A stretch of DNA of 64,000 bases, taken from the NCBI GenBank assembly GCA_945861715.1, contig CAMAVK010000003.1, forward strand, positions 129,344 through 193,343. Reading direction: 5' to 3'. Positions 45,686 to 54,494 of the stretch are shown here, piece after piece. The notes under the pieces are model-generated. The model saw only the letters and a program-made list of their open reading frames with translations, made no database searches and had not been told where the DNA came from. The stretch comes from Candidatus Woesearchaeota archaeon (lineage in GTDB: Archaea; Nanobdellota; Nanobdellia; Woesearchaeales; GW2011-AR9). Both the position numbers and the translations under genes were made by a program. Position 1 is the stretch's first letter; the number at the start of each line of letters is the position of its first letter.

Positions 45686-45967
45686 ATGTACGATCTTGAA
45701 ATCAAAGAAGAAGTGGATAAGATTTTCAAGAAGCTTGCAAAAAAGAATCCTTTGCAGTTAAAGATTATTGGAAAAAAGATATCTGAAATTAGACAAGACC
45801 CTCAAGGGTACAAATTTCTACGAGCCCCTCTTGCTGGTTTTAACAGAGTCCATATTGACAAACATTTTGTACTGATTTTTACCATTGATCATGAAAATAT
45901 GAAAATTACAATTTATTACTTTGATCATCATGACGTCGTGTACAATTGGCAACCAAAAGAAGAATAG
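45686..45967 (+). CDS. RelE/ParE-family toxin
   Basis: The 93-aa protein has the RelE-fold sequence plan: N-terminal helices (VDKIFKKLAKKNPLQLKII), KISEIRQDPQGYKFLRAPLAG, FNRVHIDKHFVLIFTID, and a C-terminal strand ITIYYFDHHDVVY. RelE toxins cleave mRNA at the ribosome; ParE members hit gyrase. The basic residues and terminal His/Tyr favour a RelE/YafQ-like RNase, but this is inference. Paired with the preceding antitoxin. Confidence 0.87.
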   Translation: MYDLEIKEEVDKIFKKLAKKNPLQLKIIGKKISEIRQDPQGYKFLRAPLAGFNRVHIDKHFVLIFTIDHENMKITIYYFDHHDVVYNWQPKEE

Positions 45968-45989
45968 GGCATTACTAATAACAGAATAA

Positions 45990-46074
45990 CTTAAATATCA
46001 TTCCAACTTCTTATCGTCTAAGAAGCATTTGAAATGGTCGTGAACAATGAGGGCATCGACAGCTGCTACCACAA
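45990..46074 (+). repeat. Promoter/leader repeat, copy 2 (right edge of the island)
   Basis: Matches 43721-43805 in the TTAAATAT box, the TCGTCTAAGAAGCA block and the CGACAGC-GCTACC block, with one base fewer in between. The tRNA-like tail is decayed (GCTACCACA instead of GCTACCGCA) and no 156-bp repeat follows. The base composition returns to the chromosomal style soon after. Confidence 0.6.
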
Positions 46075-46148
46075 AGTATTTCACCCAATCAACAACCTTC
46101 TCATTTTCATCCAATACTCTTATAATTAAACATTAAAAAAGAGATTAT

Positions 46149-46838
46149 ATGGAAATAACCAGAAGAAATTTTCTTCAAATCTCAACCGCAACCAGTCTCA
46201 CCTATCTCCTAGAAAATAGTGCTCACGCAACACCAAAATCAGATACTACAGACAAAACGAGAATGCTTCAAAGAATCCAAGAAGCGCGCGATACATACAA
46301 TCGTGCACCATGGATACACCAAGCCCTCCAAAGAGTAGCGCAGCAAAGTGAATATTTTACTCACGCGGAACAAACACACAAAGTATCAAGATTTTATCTC
46401 GCAGGAATCTGTATGAAAGAAACTATGGGTGTACCTTACCTCATATCAAATAAAGGTGCACTAGGGATAATGCAAGTAATGCCCGGAACAGCTGAAGCGA
46501 TGGGCTTCCCCCCACATACAATTTATGCCACAAAAAATAAATCAACATTAACCCAAAAATCAGCTACTAAAAATAATATTCTCTGTGCGGCAAAATATCT
46601 TGCATATTCAAGAAACAAAATAGTAGAAACCTATCCCTCAAAACCGCGTTCAGAACAAGGCTTCATGACGTTAGCAGCATACGCCGGAGGTCTTGGAACT
46701 CTCACCAGAATAATGCAATATACCCCTCACTTTAGCAACTTACCCAACACCTCAGCACTCCATCAATACGTCGTGAGGGTAAATGCCCTCACCATGCTAG
46801 TCGAAGAAAATAGAAACCTATTTGGGTTTAACATCTAA
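46149..46838 (+). CDS. Tat-exported lytic transglycosylase-like (SLT) protein
   Basis: The N-terminus MEITRRNFLQISTATSLTYL is a twin-arginine signal, followed by SAHA as a likely cleavage site. The mature part has the SLT/GH23 pattern: the catalytic Glu in GICMKETMG, NKGALGIMQVMPGTAEAMG, and AAYAGGLGTL in place of AYNAG. Such enzymes cut the MurNAc-GlcNAc bond of peptidoglycan. Archaea lack murein, so a secreted enzyme would most likely act on bacterial walls, or the domain has been repurposed. Confidence 0.85.
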   Translation: MEITRRNFLQISTATSLTYLLENSAHATPKSDTTDKTRMLQRIQEARDTYNRAPWIHQALQRVAQQSEYFTHAEQTHKVSRFYLAGICMKETMGVPYLISNKGALGIMQVMPGTAEAMGFPPHTIYATKNKSTLTQKSATKNNILCAAKYLAYSRNKIVETYPSKPRSEQGFMTLAAYAGGLGTLTRIMQYTPHFSNLPNTSALHQYVVRVNALTMLVEENRNLFGFNI

Positions 46839-46861
46839 ACATAAAAGTATAAATTACAGTA

Positions 46862-48298
46862 TCACTTATTTTCCCACAAATTTGCTGTTCCAAGAAAAAT
46901 AATTCCTTCCATTCTATACGATTCTGGATTAAATTTAATACTCGCACGTTGCGTAAACATACCCAAAAATGCAGTAGATTCATCAAGACTTACCATCCAC
47001 TCCTTGCAATCACCAACTTTATTTTTAGCAAGACCTGCACCAAAGAATGTATTTTCCCGACCATAATTATTTGAATTTGGAATTTGTTTATAGACCATAC
47101 CGCCATATGTAGAGGTATCAACATCTTCATTACGCTCGGCAAGAATTTCAAAAAGCACCGATCCACCAGCATAGTTCGGTGTAAACCGCTCCCATCCCTG
47201 CAGAACACCTAATGCTCCAACACCAAGAGCACGACTATCTAAATCAACAACATCAGTAGGCTCAAGCGACAGAGCAGGTCCAGCAATCAAATGCAAACCT
47301 TGATCCCCATTATCACTACTATACCACATTCGATTCAGCAAACCCCATCGCGCATCAGAACGACTCTTCCCATTAAAATTAGGCAAAAATCCTTGCGTAC
47401 TAGAACCTATCCCAGACGTATTTCCACCAGCAGATACATACCAATTCTTACCAGTAAAACCAACAACACCACGAGCAAGAGCATTATCTTGAGTTTCCAT
47501 GTTCGCAATCGCATCAACGTTAAACACAAATCCACCTAAGCGAGAACCAACATATTGACCACCCACAAGAGCATTCTTCTCCGTATCAACATACACCAGT
47601 CCGCCTCGAACAAGAGCATTTGCAACGGGTTCATATCGAAGAAGAACAGTTCCGTCATTTCGACTCTGATCCGTCAACATTGAAACATTGCCTTGCAAAG
47701 ATAAATGATAAACAGAAGGAGTAATAATTCCTAAACTCAATGTATCAGCACCCACTGGAACTCTCAAGTTTTCAAATCCTAATTCAAACCCTTCACGACC
47801 ACGAACACCTACGCGTGTCTGTTGTCCAACCTCATTTTGCACCACAGTACCAATCATGGTAGAACCACGTGGTTGCATCGATGTATTCTCACCATAAATA
47901 TGATCTCGTTCTTCAAATGAAGAATCATCAAGGGTCGTAGCATGAACAGGAGCAACAGGAGCTGAACGTGGAGCAGCAGCGCTTGGAACAATAGGAATCG
48001 TAGGAGCAGAACTATGAATCGCAGGAGCAGATGGTGCAATAGGAGCAGCAACACTAGCTGGCGCAATAGGTAATACAGGTATCAAAACAGGCGCACTAGG
48101 CGGCATAGAAGCAGTAGCACTTGGAATCATTGACGCAGGAGCACTCGGAGCCGAACTCACAGGGGCACCAACATACACTGGTTCAAATTCCATTGGCACA
48201 GCACCTGAAGATGGAGCACTAGGAACCGCACTAGGACCCTGTGCAACAGCAGTACCTGACGCAAGAAGAATACTAAGACCAATATTGTGACGATTCAT
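46862..48298 (-). CDS. Secreted Ala/Pro/Ser-rich, beta-rich protein (478 aa)
   Basis: Unrecognised. Signal peptide at residues 1-20 (ILLASGTAVAQG). Residues 20-125 are a low-complexity Ser-Ala-Pro linker. The C-terminal 340 residues alternate short polar and hydrophobic strands (LSLGIITPSVYHLSLQGNV, VLLRYEPVANALVRGGLVYV), with many Gly and Asn turns, resembling a bacterial outer-membrane-barrel-style repeat or a long beta-structure. GAGGG precedes ATG 48298. No membrane anchor follows. It is convergent with the SLT gene. Confidence 0.6.
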   Translation of the reverse strand: MNRHNIGLSILLASGTAVAQGPSAVPSAPSSGAVPMEFEPVYVGAPVSSAPSAPASMIPSATASMPPSAPVLIPVLPIAPASVAAPIAPSAPAIHSSAPTIPIVPSAAAPRSAPVAPVHATTLDDSSFEERDHIYGENTSMQPRGSTMIGTVVQNEVGQQTRVGVRGREGFELGFENLRVPVGADTLSLGIITPSVYHLSLQGNVSMLTDQSRNDGTVLLRYEPVANALVRGGLVYVDTEKNALVGGQYVGSRLGGFVFNVDAIANMETQDNALARGVVGFTGKNWYVSAGGNTSGIGSSTQGFLPNFNGKSRSDARWGLLNRMWYSSDNGDQGLHLIAGPALSLEPTDVVDLDSRALGVGALGVLQGWERFTPNYAGGSVLFEILAERNEDVDTSTYGGMVYKQIPNSNNYGRENTFFGAGLAKNKVGDCKEWMVSLDESTAFLGMFTQRASIKFNPESYRMEGIIFLGTANLWENK

Positions 48299-48457
48299 TG
48301 TATGTCCCTCAAACCTGTTGATGCAATAACATGCAAAAATTTATCTATTTTGGAGTAGTACTATTTAAAATTGCTGGAACAAAATACCACCTAGATACTA
48401 CAAAATATAGATTACTATATCACAAATCTTAATAAAGACATTCGAAAACCTAAGAGT

Positions 48458-49198
48458 ATGCGTAGCTATTACATAGTAGCACCATTATTGGTGGCGGGGA
48501 CTCTTCAGAGCTGTGGCAACGATCTTACTTCTCTAGATACGAGCATCGGATATAACGGCGGAACAGCAGCAACACTTGAATCAACCCCATGGTGTGACGC
48601 ATGTTTAATAGTAGAAACACCAGCACCACACCCAAATCCTAACCCAAATCCAAATCCTAATCCAACCCCTACTCCAACAAAAGACGCACAAACAATCGAC
48701 GCAGTAATTGACGCACAAGTCGTTGATGCAAGTTGGGAACCACTCTGTCTTGCCTACGGTTTTCCCGGAGACAATGGTCCTGTATGTCGAAGAACAAATA
48801 CGCAAACAAACGAAATAAATGAAGGTGGAATTCTTGGCTGTGACAAATACATGGCACCATGCTGCCTAGATCCTGACGCATCCTACACATCAAATCTACC
48901 TTCCGACGCCTGTACTGCAGGAAACTGGGCCCCAGGCTATCCAAAAAGCATCCCAGAAGCAAGAATTGGTCAATGTGTGCGACTAGAAACCGTTGTACGA
49001 GATACCTGCCAAGCATTCGTATACGACGCAACGAATCAAGTAACCGCAATCGACGCAGGAATTCCAAGTTGTGATAACCTCGGTGGTCCATGTTGCTATG
49101 TAGCACCCGCACAACTACCTGCTAACACCACCCTAATCCCACCAACCTGTCAAAATCCAAATTCAGTAACATGGGTAAACGAATCTGAACTGCAATAA
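48458..49198 (+). CDS. Lipoprotein-like Cys-rich secreted protein (246 aa)
   Basis: The signal peptide ends in GTLQSC, a lipobox-like L-x-S-C. A Pro-Asn repeat (PHPNPNPN and onward to PTPTP) follows at about residues 56-74, then an Asp-Ala-rich stretch. The C-terminal half has twelve or more Cys, with paired CC motifs (APCCLDPD, GPCCYVAP) set in two similar halves, probably disulfide-bonded. It resembles surface lipoproteins of bacteria more than known archaeal proteins. The function is unknown. Confidence 0.65.
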   Translation: MRSYYIVAPLLVAGTLQSCGNDLTSLDTSIGYNGGTAATLESTPWCDACLIVETPAPHPNPNPNPNPNPTPTPTKDAQTIDAVIDAQVVDASWEPLCLAYGFPGDNGPVCRRTNTQTNEINEGGILGCDKYMAPCCLDPDASYTSNLPSDACTAGNWAPGYPKSIPEARIGQCVRLETVVRDTCQAFVYDATNQVTAIDAGIPSCDNLGGPCCYVAPAQLPANTTLIPPTCQNPNSVTWVNESELQ

Positions 49199-49256
49199 TT
49201 CTGATTATATTCTACCAAACAAAAAATAAATCAAAAATAACACAGAGGAAAATAAC

Positions 49257-50729
49257 ATGGCTCATCTACCACAAAACACCGTACCACCACAACCAATTCC
49301 ACCAGTAACAGACAACATTCCAACTTTACCAACCGGAGAATTACAAATAGTAGAAACAAAAGATACAGCAGAACAACAAATTGCAAAACCAGCTTCACAA
49401 AAACCAACCCAAGCACCACCTCCATCTCCTGAACGCGCACTCCTTCCCACGTTAACATACCATGCACTCTATATTGGAAGAAAACCAGCGAGCTCAGTTG
49501 ATGATGCCATAAAAGCGTTAGAACTCAACATCCCAATCGATAACCTACCCTCACATGCAAACCCTGTTCCAGGTATATATTCACTTGTAAGATCAAGTAG
49601 ACCAGGCCAAGCAACAACTCTTAATCCAACCGGAGTAGAACAAATCATTGCCTATCAACCATCACTTGGTACAAGAACAGAAGAATGGAGAGTAGGAGCA
49701 TTCCGAGCACACGCATACGACATCGCACAACAAGAAATTTCAACACTCAAAAAAGAAAAACAAATAATAAAAAAACAAGGAATACGAAACACCCTCATCG
49801 GTGCAGGAATAGGTACAACCGCAGTAACACTTGCAATCGCCTTCACCTGGGGATTAAAAGGCCATGTAGATTCAGGTCGATTCTTTGAAACAAACCATGC
49901 ATCAGCACAAGATCGCATCACTTATGCTCATAATTCCTACGAAGAAGTAGCAGGAAAACTAAAAACAGCAGAAGAACAAACAGCACAACTGCAAGAAAAA
50001 GTAACAACCCTAGAGACAAAATTAACCGAAGTAACCGGAAAACTAACCTCTGCAAAATTTAATGCTGAAAGTGCCATACAACAAACTGACTCTGCCTTAG
50101 CATCACTTCTAGATCAAACAGCACTTGTAGATAATTTCTGGACATTAAGCGACGACCTAGAGATTCGTCAAAAAACAGCCACAGAACAAGCCACAAGTAA
50201 TCTCTACGCACTCCATACAATGCAAAGAACACTTGACGCATGGAACGCGATACCCGCTCACGCAAAAGAAGTACAAGACACCCTACAATACCGATTTCCA
50301 GCATACCAAATGGCCGCAGGACTTCTACAAAAATTAGGAAAAAGCAACGCTGACATTCAAAAACAACAGGTCACCTATCTAAGAGCACTAAAAGATCAAA
50401 CAAAACGAGAACTAGAAGCATCAATCATCACCCAACTTGCTGGAAATCCAGACCCACAAATGTTACATGCAACAGTTGCCGCATCTGCACAATTCGCAGC
50501 AGAAAACACCGCAAAACCGGTAAACCCTAACGTTACCTACCATGGCGGATTAATCGAGATAAAAGCAGACAACTGTATCACTGCAACAGCAACTCTTGCA
50601 AATGTTCTAAACATCAGCGTTCCAATCAAAGAAAAATTCATCGCTGTGGAACAATCAGTTTGTAAACCTAACGGAACCGATATAAGAACACAAAAAGATT
50701 TCACTGGATATCATTGGGGTAGTAAATAA
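49257..50729 (+). CDS. Membrane-anchored coiled-coil protein (490 aa)
   Basis: Unrecognised. A Pro/Gln-rich N-terminus (1-65) leads to a small folded region (65-150), a TM helix near residues 178-199 (LIGAGIGTTAVTLAIAFTWG) and a long coiled coil (about 225-265, EQTAQLQEKVTTLETKL), then a helical C-terminal domain. The topology is a cytosolic or surface N-domain and a large domain on the other side. GAGG precedes the ATG. It follows the lipoprotein gene by 58 nt and may be co-expressed. Confidence 0.6.
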   Translation: MAHLPQNTVPPQPIPPVTDNIPTLPTGELQIVETKDTAEQQIAKPASQKPTQAPPPSPERALLPTLTYHALYIGRKPASSVDDAIKALELNIPIDNLPSHANPVPGIYSLVRSSRPGQATTLNPTGVEQIIAYQPSLGTRTEEWRVGAFRAHAYDIAQQEISTLKKEKQIIKKQGIRNTLIGAGIGTTAVTLAIAFTWGLKGHVDSGRFFETNHASAQDRITYAHNSYEEVAGKLKTAEEQTAQLQEKVTTLETKLTEVTGKLTSAKFNAESAIQQTDSALASLLDQTALVDNFWTLSDDLEIRQKTATEQATSNLYALHTMQRTLDAWNAIPAHAKEVQDTLQYRFPAYQMAAGLLQKLGKSNADIQKQQVTYLRALKDQTKRELEASIITQLAGNPDPQMLHATVAASAQFAAENTAKPVNPNVTYHGGLIEIKADNCITATATLANVLNISVPIKEKFIAVEQSVCKPNGTDIRTQKDFTGYHWGSK

Positions 50730-50750
50730 AATAACCTTTTTTTTCTTATT
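50730..50750 (+). terminator. Poly-T terminator after the coiled-coil gene
   Basis: An eight-T run (50737-50744) about 8 nt after the stop. Confidence 0.4.
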
Positions 50751-50840
50751 AGAAATGGTGTATAGTTTAAGACCACAGACGTTGTCCGTAGTTAGCCCCA
50801 AATGAACGGTTTTTCGTTATTCTTCTATTTTCCTCTTCTT

Positions 50841-51296
50841 CTATTTTCTTGCTCGAAGAACTGCAAAAACTTCTGCCAACAAATTCGTTTGAGGCAACTC
50901 ACCCACACCCACCACTTCTCGCAAGTACGAAATGCAATTATACGGTGGTCCCCGAATCGGCGCTCTCATACAATATAACCCTGATTCATTACCACGCAAT
51001 CTCAGATGCATATACGCTTCATCATACCAGTTCATATCAAACGCAAACCGTTCAATCTTCACCTTTCCTTGTAAGATCGAAAACATCCTGGTTTGATTAG
51101 AATAACACGCGGGATATTTCTCCCATATATCAATAACTTCTGGTAATGGATCAGGAGAAAAACCATAAATCTGCCCAGAATCATCTTCAAAGGCAATATG
51201 ACCATATGCCACCCAACGAGTTATATAAGAAAGATACCCCCCCCATTCAACCGTCTCACCCGACATACGAGACTCAAAACCAATAATAGCGGCCAT
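50841..51296 (-). CDS. Hypothetical protein, 151 aa
   Basis: Unrecognised mixed alpha/beta protein, rich in aromatic residues (WGGYLSYITRWVAYGHIAFED), with an NCISYLREVVGVG motif near residue 120. That NC-x-SYL pattern can be a Cys-dependent hydrolase nucleophile, but no His partner is clear. It starts one base after the stop of the gene at 51298, so both form an operon. Confidence 0.55.
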   Translation of the reverse strand: MAAIIGFESRMSGETVEWGGYLSYITRWVAYGHIAFEDDSGQIYGFSPDPLPEVIDIWEKYPACYSNQTRMFSILQGKVKIERFAFDMNWYDEAYMHLRLRGNESGLYCMRAPIRGPPYNCISYLREVVGVGELPQTNLLAEVFAVLRARK

Positions 51297-51297
51297 G

Positions 51298-51699
51298 TTA
51301 TTTCACAATATTTGGTGTATGAGAAAAAATTTTATCCGTAAGAAAATACACATTTCTATCATCTATCACTTCAATTTTCACATAACCTTTATTACATAAC
51401 CGAGTAAGATCAATGTTCTCACAACATAGTCTTGGATTATGAATCAACCAAGAAAAACCCTCATCATCAACACCAACATTTCGACCAGCATAACTAACAT
51501 GATTCACAAAAACACCTAAATCATTCCAAATTTGAAATTCCCCTTTTCGTCCATTAAATGGTGTTGAAGAGCCCATCGGAAAAGAATTACCCCATTGAAT
51601 ATACGCATTAAGCAACGAAATTCCAAATCGAACATCCACCTCTTGACTAAATGAAGTACCACTTTGCTCCTTGTAATATAAATGATCAATCATATCCAT
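51298..51699 (-). CDS. Hypothetical protein, 133 aa
   Basis: Unrecognised, with many Trp, Asn and Phe residues and strand-like segments (EFQIWNDLGVFVNHVSYAGR, GYVKIEVIDDRNVYFLTDK). It is immediately upstream of the 50841-51296 gene with a 1-nt gap. No export signal is visible. Confidence 0.5.
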   Translation of the reverse strand: MDMIDHLYYKEQSGTSFSQEVDVRFGISLLNAYIQWGNSFPMGSSTPFNGRKGEFQIWNDLGVFVNHVSYAGRNVGVDDEGFSWLIHNPRLCCENIDLTRLCNKGYVKIEVIDDRNVYFLTDKIFSHTPNIVK

Positions 51700-51782
51700 A
51701 CCTACCTAAAAAATAGGATACTTTAAAAATACTCCTATTATGTAACAACAAATAAATATTAAAAACAAATCAAGAAAATTCT

Positions 51783-53540
51783 TTATCCAACAACCACCGT
51801 CGCTTTTATCCTACGAACACCCGCAGCCGACGCTTCTTCCTTTTGTATCACAAAACGACCAAGTTCAGATGTATTCGTTACGTGAGGTCCGCCACAGAAC
51901 TCTTTACTATACTCCCCTACAAAATACACTGAAACAGTGGCAGGATATTTCACGCCGAACTCCATCTCAGCCCCTAACTTAACAGCTTCATCATAGGGCA
52001 TCTCCCGTCGCACCACAGCAACCCCAAGGGAAATCACACGATTAACTTCATCCTCAACTTTCTTCACTTCCTCCGCAGTTAATTTGCGACTAAAATTAAA
52101 ATCGAACCGAAGTCGCTCAGGAGTTATATTAGACCCTTTCTGATGAACATCGTTACCAAGAACACGTCGAAGAGCCTCGTTAAGCAAATGCGTTGCCGTA
52201 TGTAAACGAACCGTTTGTTCCCCATGATCAGCAAGTCCACCTTTAAACATACCACCAGTAGCCGACCGACTTAACTTCTGATGGTGCTCAAACTCAACTT
52301 TAAATGCAGCAACATCAACAGACCTACCCAATTCACCCGCCAACTCCTCCGTCATCTCAATTGGAAATCCATAACTCTGAAACAACAAAAACGCATCCTT
52401 ACCGCACACAACGCCTGGTTGCTCTGCAATTTTATTAAACTCACGCAAACCTTTCTCGAGTGTAAGAGTAAAACGATCTTCTTCCTTTTGCAATTCAGCA
52501 AGAATTTTTTCTTTATTGCGAACAAGTTCAGTATAATATCCACCGTACTCAGCAATAACAATAGAAGCAATACGTACCGCAAACATCGAATCAATTCCAA
52601 TTAGCTTTGCATAGCGAATCGCGCGACGAATCAAACGTCGCAAAATATACCCACGGTCAACGTTTGCTGGAACAATACCCGCATCATCACCCAAAATAAA
52701 TGTCGCAGCTCGGATATGATCTACAACAACACGCATCGCCTTCATAGAATCAATATAATCTCGTCCAGACATCAACTCCAACTCCCGAATCATTGGCATA
52801 AAAAGTTCAGTCTCATACGCACTTTTTTGACCAGAAAGCACCGCAAGTTCTCTCTCAAAACCCATACCAGTATCAACATTCTTCGAAGCAAGTTCAACAA
52901 GTGATCCATCAGCCAACCGATTGTAAGACATAAAAACATTGTTCCAAATCTCAACCCATCGATTATCCTCAGCATCAAACACATCAGGGGCTTTACTATC
53001 TCCTGTCCAGAAGAAGATCTCCGTGGACGGACCACATGGACCAGTGTCGCCAGCTGACCAAAAATTATCCTTGCCACAAAATGCAATACGACCAACAGGA
53101 ACACCTTGCTCTTTCCACAGTGCAACCGACTCATCATCTCGCGCAACCAAAGAATCCCCTTTATACACAGTAATACCAAGCATCGAAGGACTAATTGCCA
53201 TCCATTTTGGCGACGTCAAAAATTCCCATGACCACGCAATTGATTCCTTCTTAAAATAATCACCAAGCGACCAATTTCCTAGCATCTGAAAAAATGTATG
53301 ATGCGTATTATCTCCAATATTGTCAAAATCAACCGTCCGCAAACATTTCTGAATATTGACAAGTCGTGTTCCTTGCGGATGTTTTTGTCCAAGAAGATAC
53401 GGAACAAGTGGCTGCATACCAGCAGTTGTAAACAAAACCGACGAATCATTCACCGGAATAAGAGAAGAAGATGATATAACAGCATGCTTTTTCTCAGCAA
53501 AAAATGCGAAATATTTCTCACGAAGCGTTTTAGGATCCAT
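51783..53540 (-). CDS. alaS: Alanyl-tRNA synthetase, short bacterial-like form
   Basis: The 585-aa enzyme has class II AlaRS motifs: DSSVLFTTAGMQPLVPYLLG, TRLVNIQKCLRTVD, THHTFFQMLGNWSLGDYFKK and GDTGPCGPSTEIFF; then the helical tRNA-recognition domain and the editing domain with HTATHLLNEALRR and EFCGGPHVTNTSE (four metal ligands). The chain ends about 20 residues after this, so the C-Ala domain of full-length AlaRS (over 850 aa) is absent. This form looks like those of candidate-phyla bacteria. ATG 53540 is used; an earlier TTG is unlikely. Confidence 0.94.
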   Translation of the reverse strand: MDPKTLREKYFAFFAEKKHAVISSSSLIPVNDSSVLFTTAGMQPLVPYLLGQKHPQGTRLVNIQKCLRTVDFDNIGDNTHHTFFQMLGNWSLGDYFKKESIAWSWEFLTSPKWMAISPSMLGITVYKGDSLVARDDESVALWKEQGVPVGRIAFCGKDNFWSAGDTGPCGPSTEIFFWTGDSKAPDVFDAEDNRWVEIWNNVFMSYNRLADGSLVELASKNVDTGMGFERELAVLSGQKSAYETELFMPMIRELELMSGRDYIDSMKAMRVVVDHIRAATFILGDDAGIVPANVDRGYILRRLIRRAIRYAKLIGIDSMFAVRIASIVIAEYGGYYTELVRNKEKILAELQKEEDRFTLTLEKGLREFNKIAEQPGVVCGKDAFLLFQSYGFPIEMTEELAGELGRSVDVAAFKVEFEHHQKLSRSATGGMFKGGLADHGEQTVRLHTATHLLNEALRRVLGNDVHQKGSNITPERLRFDFNFSRKLTAEEVKKVEDEVNRVISLGVAVVRREMPYDEAVKLGAEMEFGVKYPATVSVYFVGEYSKEFCGGPHVTNTSELGRFVIQKEEASAAGVRRIKATVVVG

Positions 53541-53606
53541 AAACAACCTCAAGACTCACTCTTTTTTAAAGGTTATCCTCTCATAACCTCATGAAAAAGA
53601 ACAAAT

Positions 53607-54326
53607 CTAGTCCCATACTTGCTTTCCTCTCTGTTGAGATTTCGCTGCCACTGCCATCCCCTGCCGTGGTTTCAAAATTCGAATATGCATATGTCGAGTA
53701 TGGCGTCGTTCCGGATGAAATACAGAACCATATTGATCCCACTCTTCTTTTCCAATTGATTGCACTACATAACGTTTTAGATTTTGAATATTTCTAGGAC
53801 TCCAAAATATATATTCAATTCCTGTAGAGTGATTACCAAGAGTCCGAACAAATTCCCATGTCACAGCCATCGTCTCAGAGTTTCCTGAGATAGACCCAGT
53901 GGAATTTTTAATATATCGTTCACCCGCATAAAAATGTCCAACATCAACATCTAACCCATTTTGATGACTCTTATGAGGTCGAAATTTTCCTCCGCCATAT
54001 TGAGAAACATCATCAACACGAAGCCTAGCCCCCGTCTGTTCAAACATATGACATGCTGTGTCCTGAAGTAAATCTGCAATTTCTTGTGTACCAAAATGAT
54101 TTGTACTCATCGATTCTAAACATGCAGATGATTCAATTGCCACCCCGTTACGTAACCTACCATGTGTTGGCAGACCAAATGACTCATCATATCCACGTGG
54201 TTGCTCACAATACAACTTCTCATCCACTCCAGAGCTTTGAATAGATGACATCAAACTGCTATCTTGTGCTGCGGCATTACCATATTGTAACGCACCATAT
54301 AATCCAAATATTAATCCTAAACGCAT
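53607..54326 (-). CDS. Murein endopeptidase-like protein (MepA/M74 type), secreted
   Basis: Signal peptide MRLGLIFGLYGALQYGNAAA, then a LAS-type metallopeptidase domain. Visible signatures are the zinc motif KSHQNGLDVDVGHF (HxxGxDxD-like) and HTRHMHIRI (the second HxH). The order fits penicillin-insensitive murein endopeptidase MepA, which cleaves D-Ala-mDAP crosslinks in bacterial peptidoglycan. The precursor is 239 aa, slightly shorter than MepA. In an archaeon this again points to bacterial substrates. ATG 54326 is chosen since the upstream extension lacks signal-peptide character. Confidence 0.85.
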   Translation of the reverse strand: MRLGLIFGLYGALQYGNAAAQDSSLMSSIQSSGVDEKLYCEQPRGYDESFGLPTHGRLRNGVAIESSACLESMSTNHFGTQEIADLLQDTACHMFEQTGARLRVDDVSQYGGGKFRPHKSHQNGLDVDVGHFYAGERYIKNSTGSISGNSETMAVTWEFVRTLGNHSTGIEYIFWSPRNIQNLKRYVVQSIGKEEWDQYGSVFHPERRHTRHMHIRILKPRQGMAVAAKSQQRGKQVWD

Positions 54327-54494
54327 TGTTAATATACCTCTAACCACCAATTTAATTGCCAACTTCCTTTCGAATAACTAAGAAAAAGTCACTCTGCTAC
54401 TAACCCAAATTTTTGGAATCCCTAATCATTAAAAAAGCTTTCTATATACCTATTATACAGAAATACAAAGAAATAATAGAAAAAAAAATTTAAT

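Noticed and set aside
48620-48680. Non-coding tandem repeat
   Set aside because: It encodes the Pro-Asn repeat of the lipoprotein-like CDS in frame.
50752-50840. Possible small RNA between the coiled-coil gene and the 50841 gene
   Set aside because: A few short inverted repeats (for example GAC/GTC) are too weak, and no C/D-box motifs or promoter are clear.
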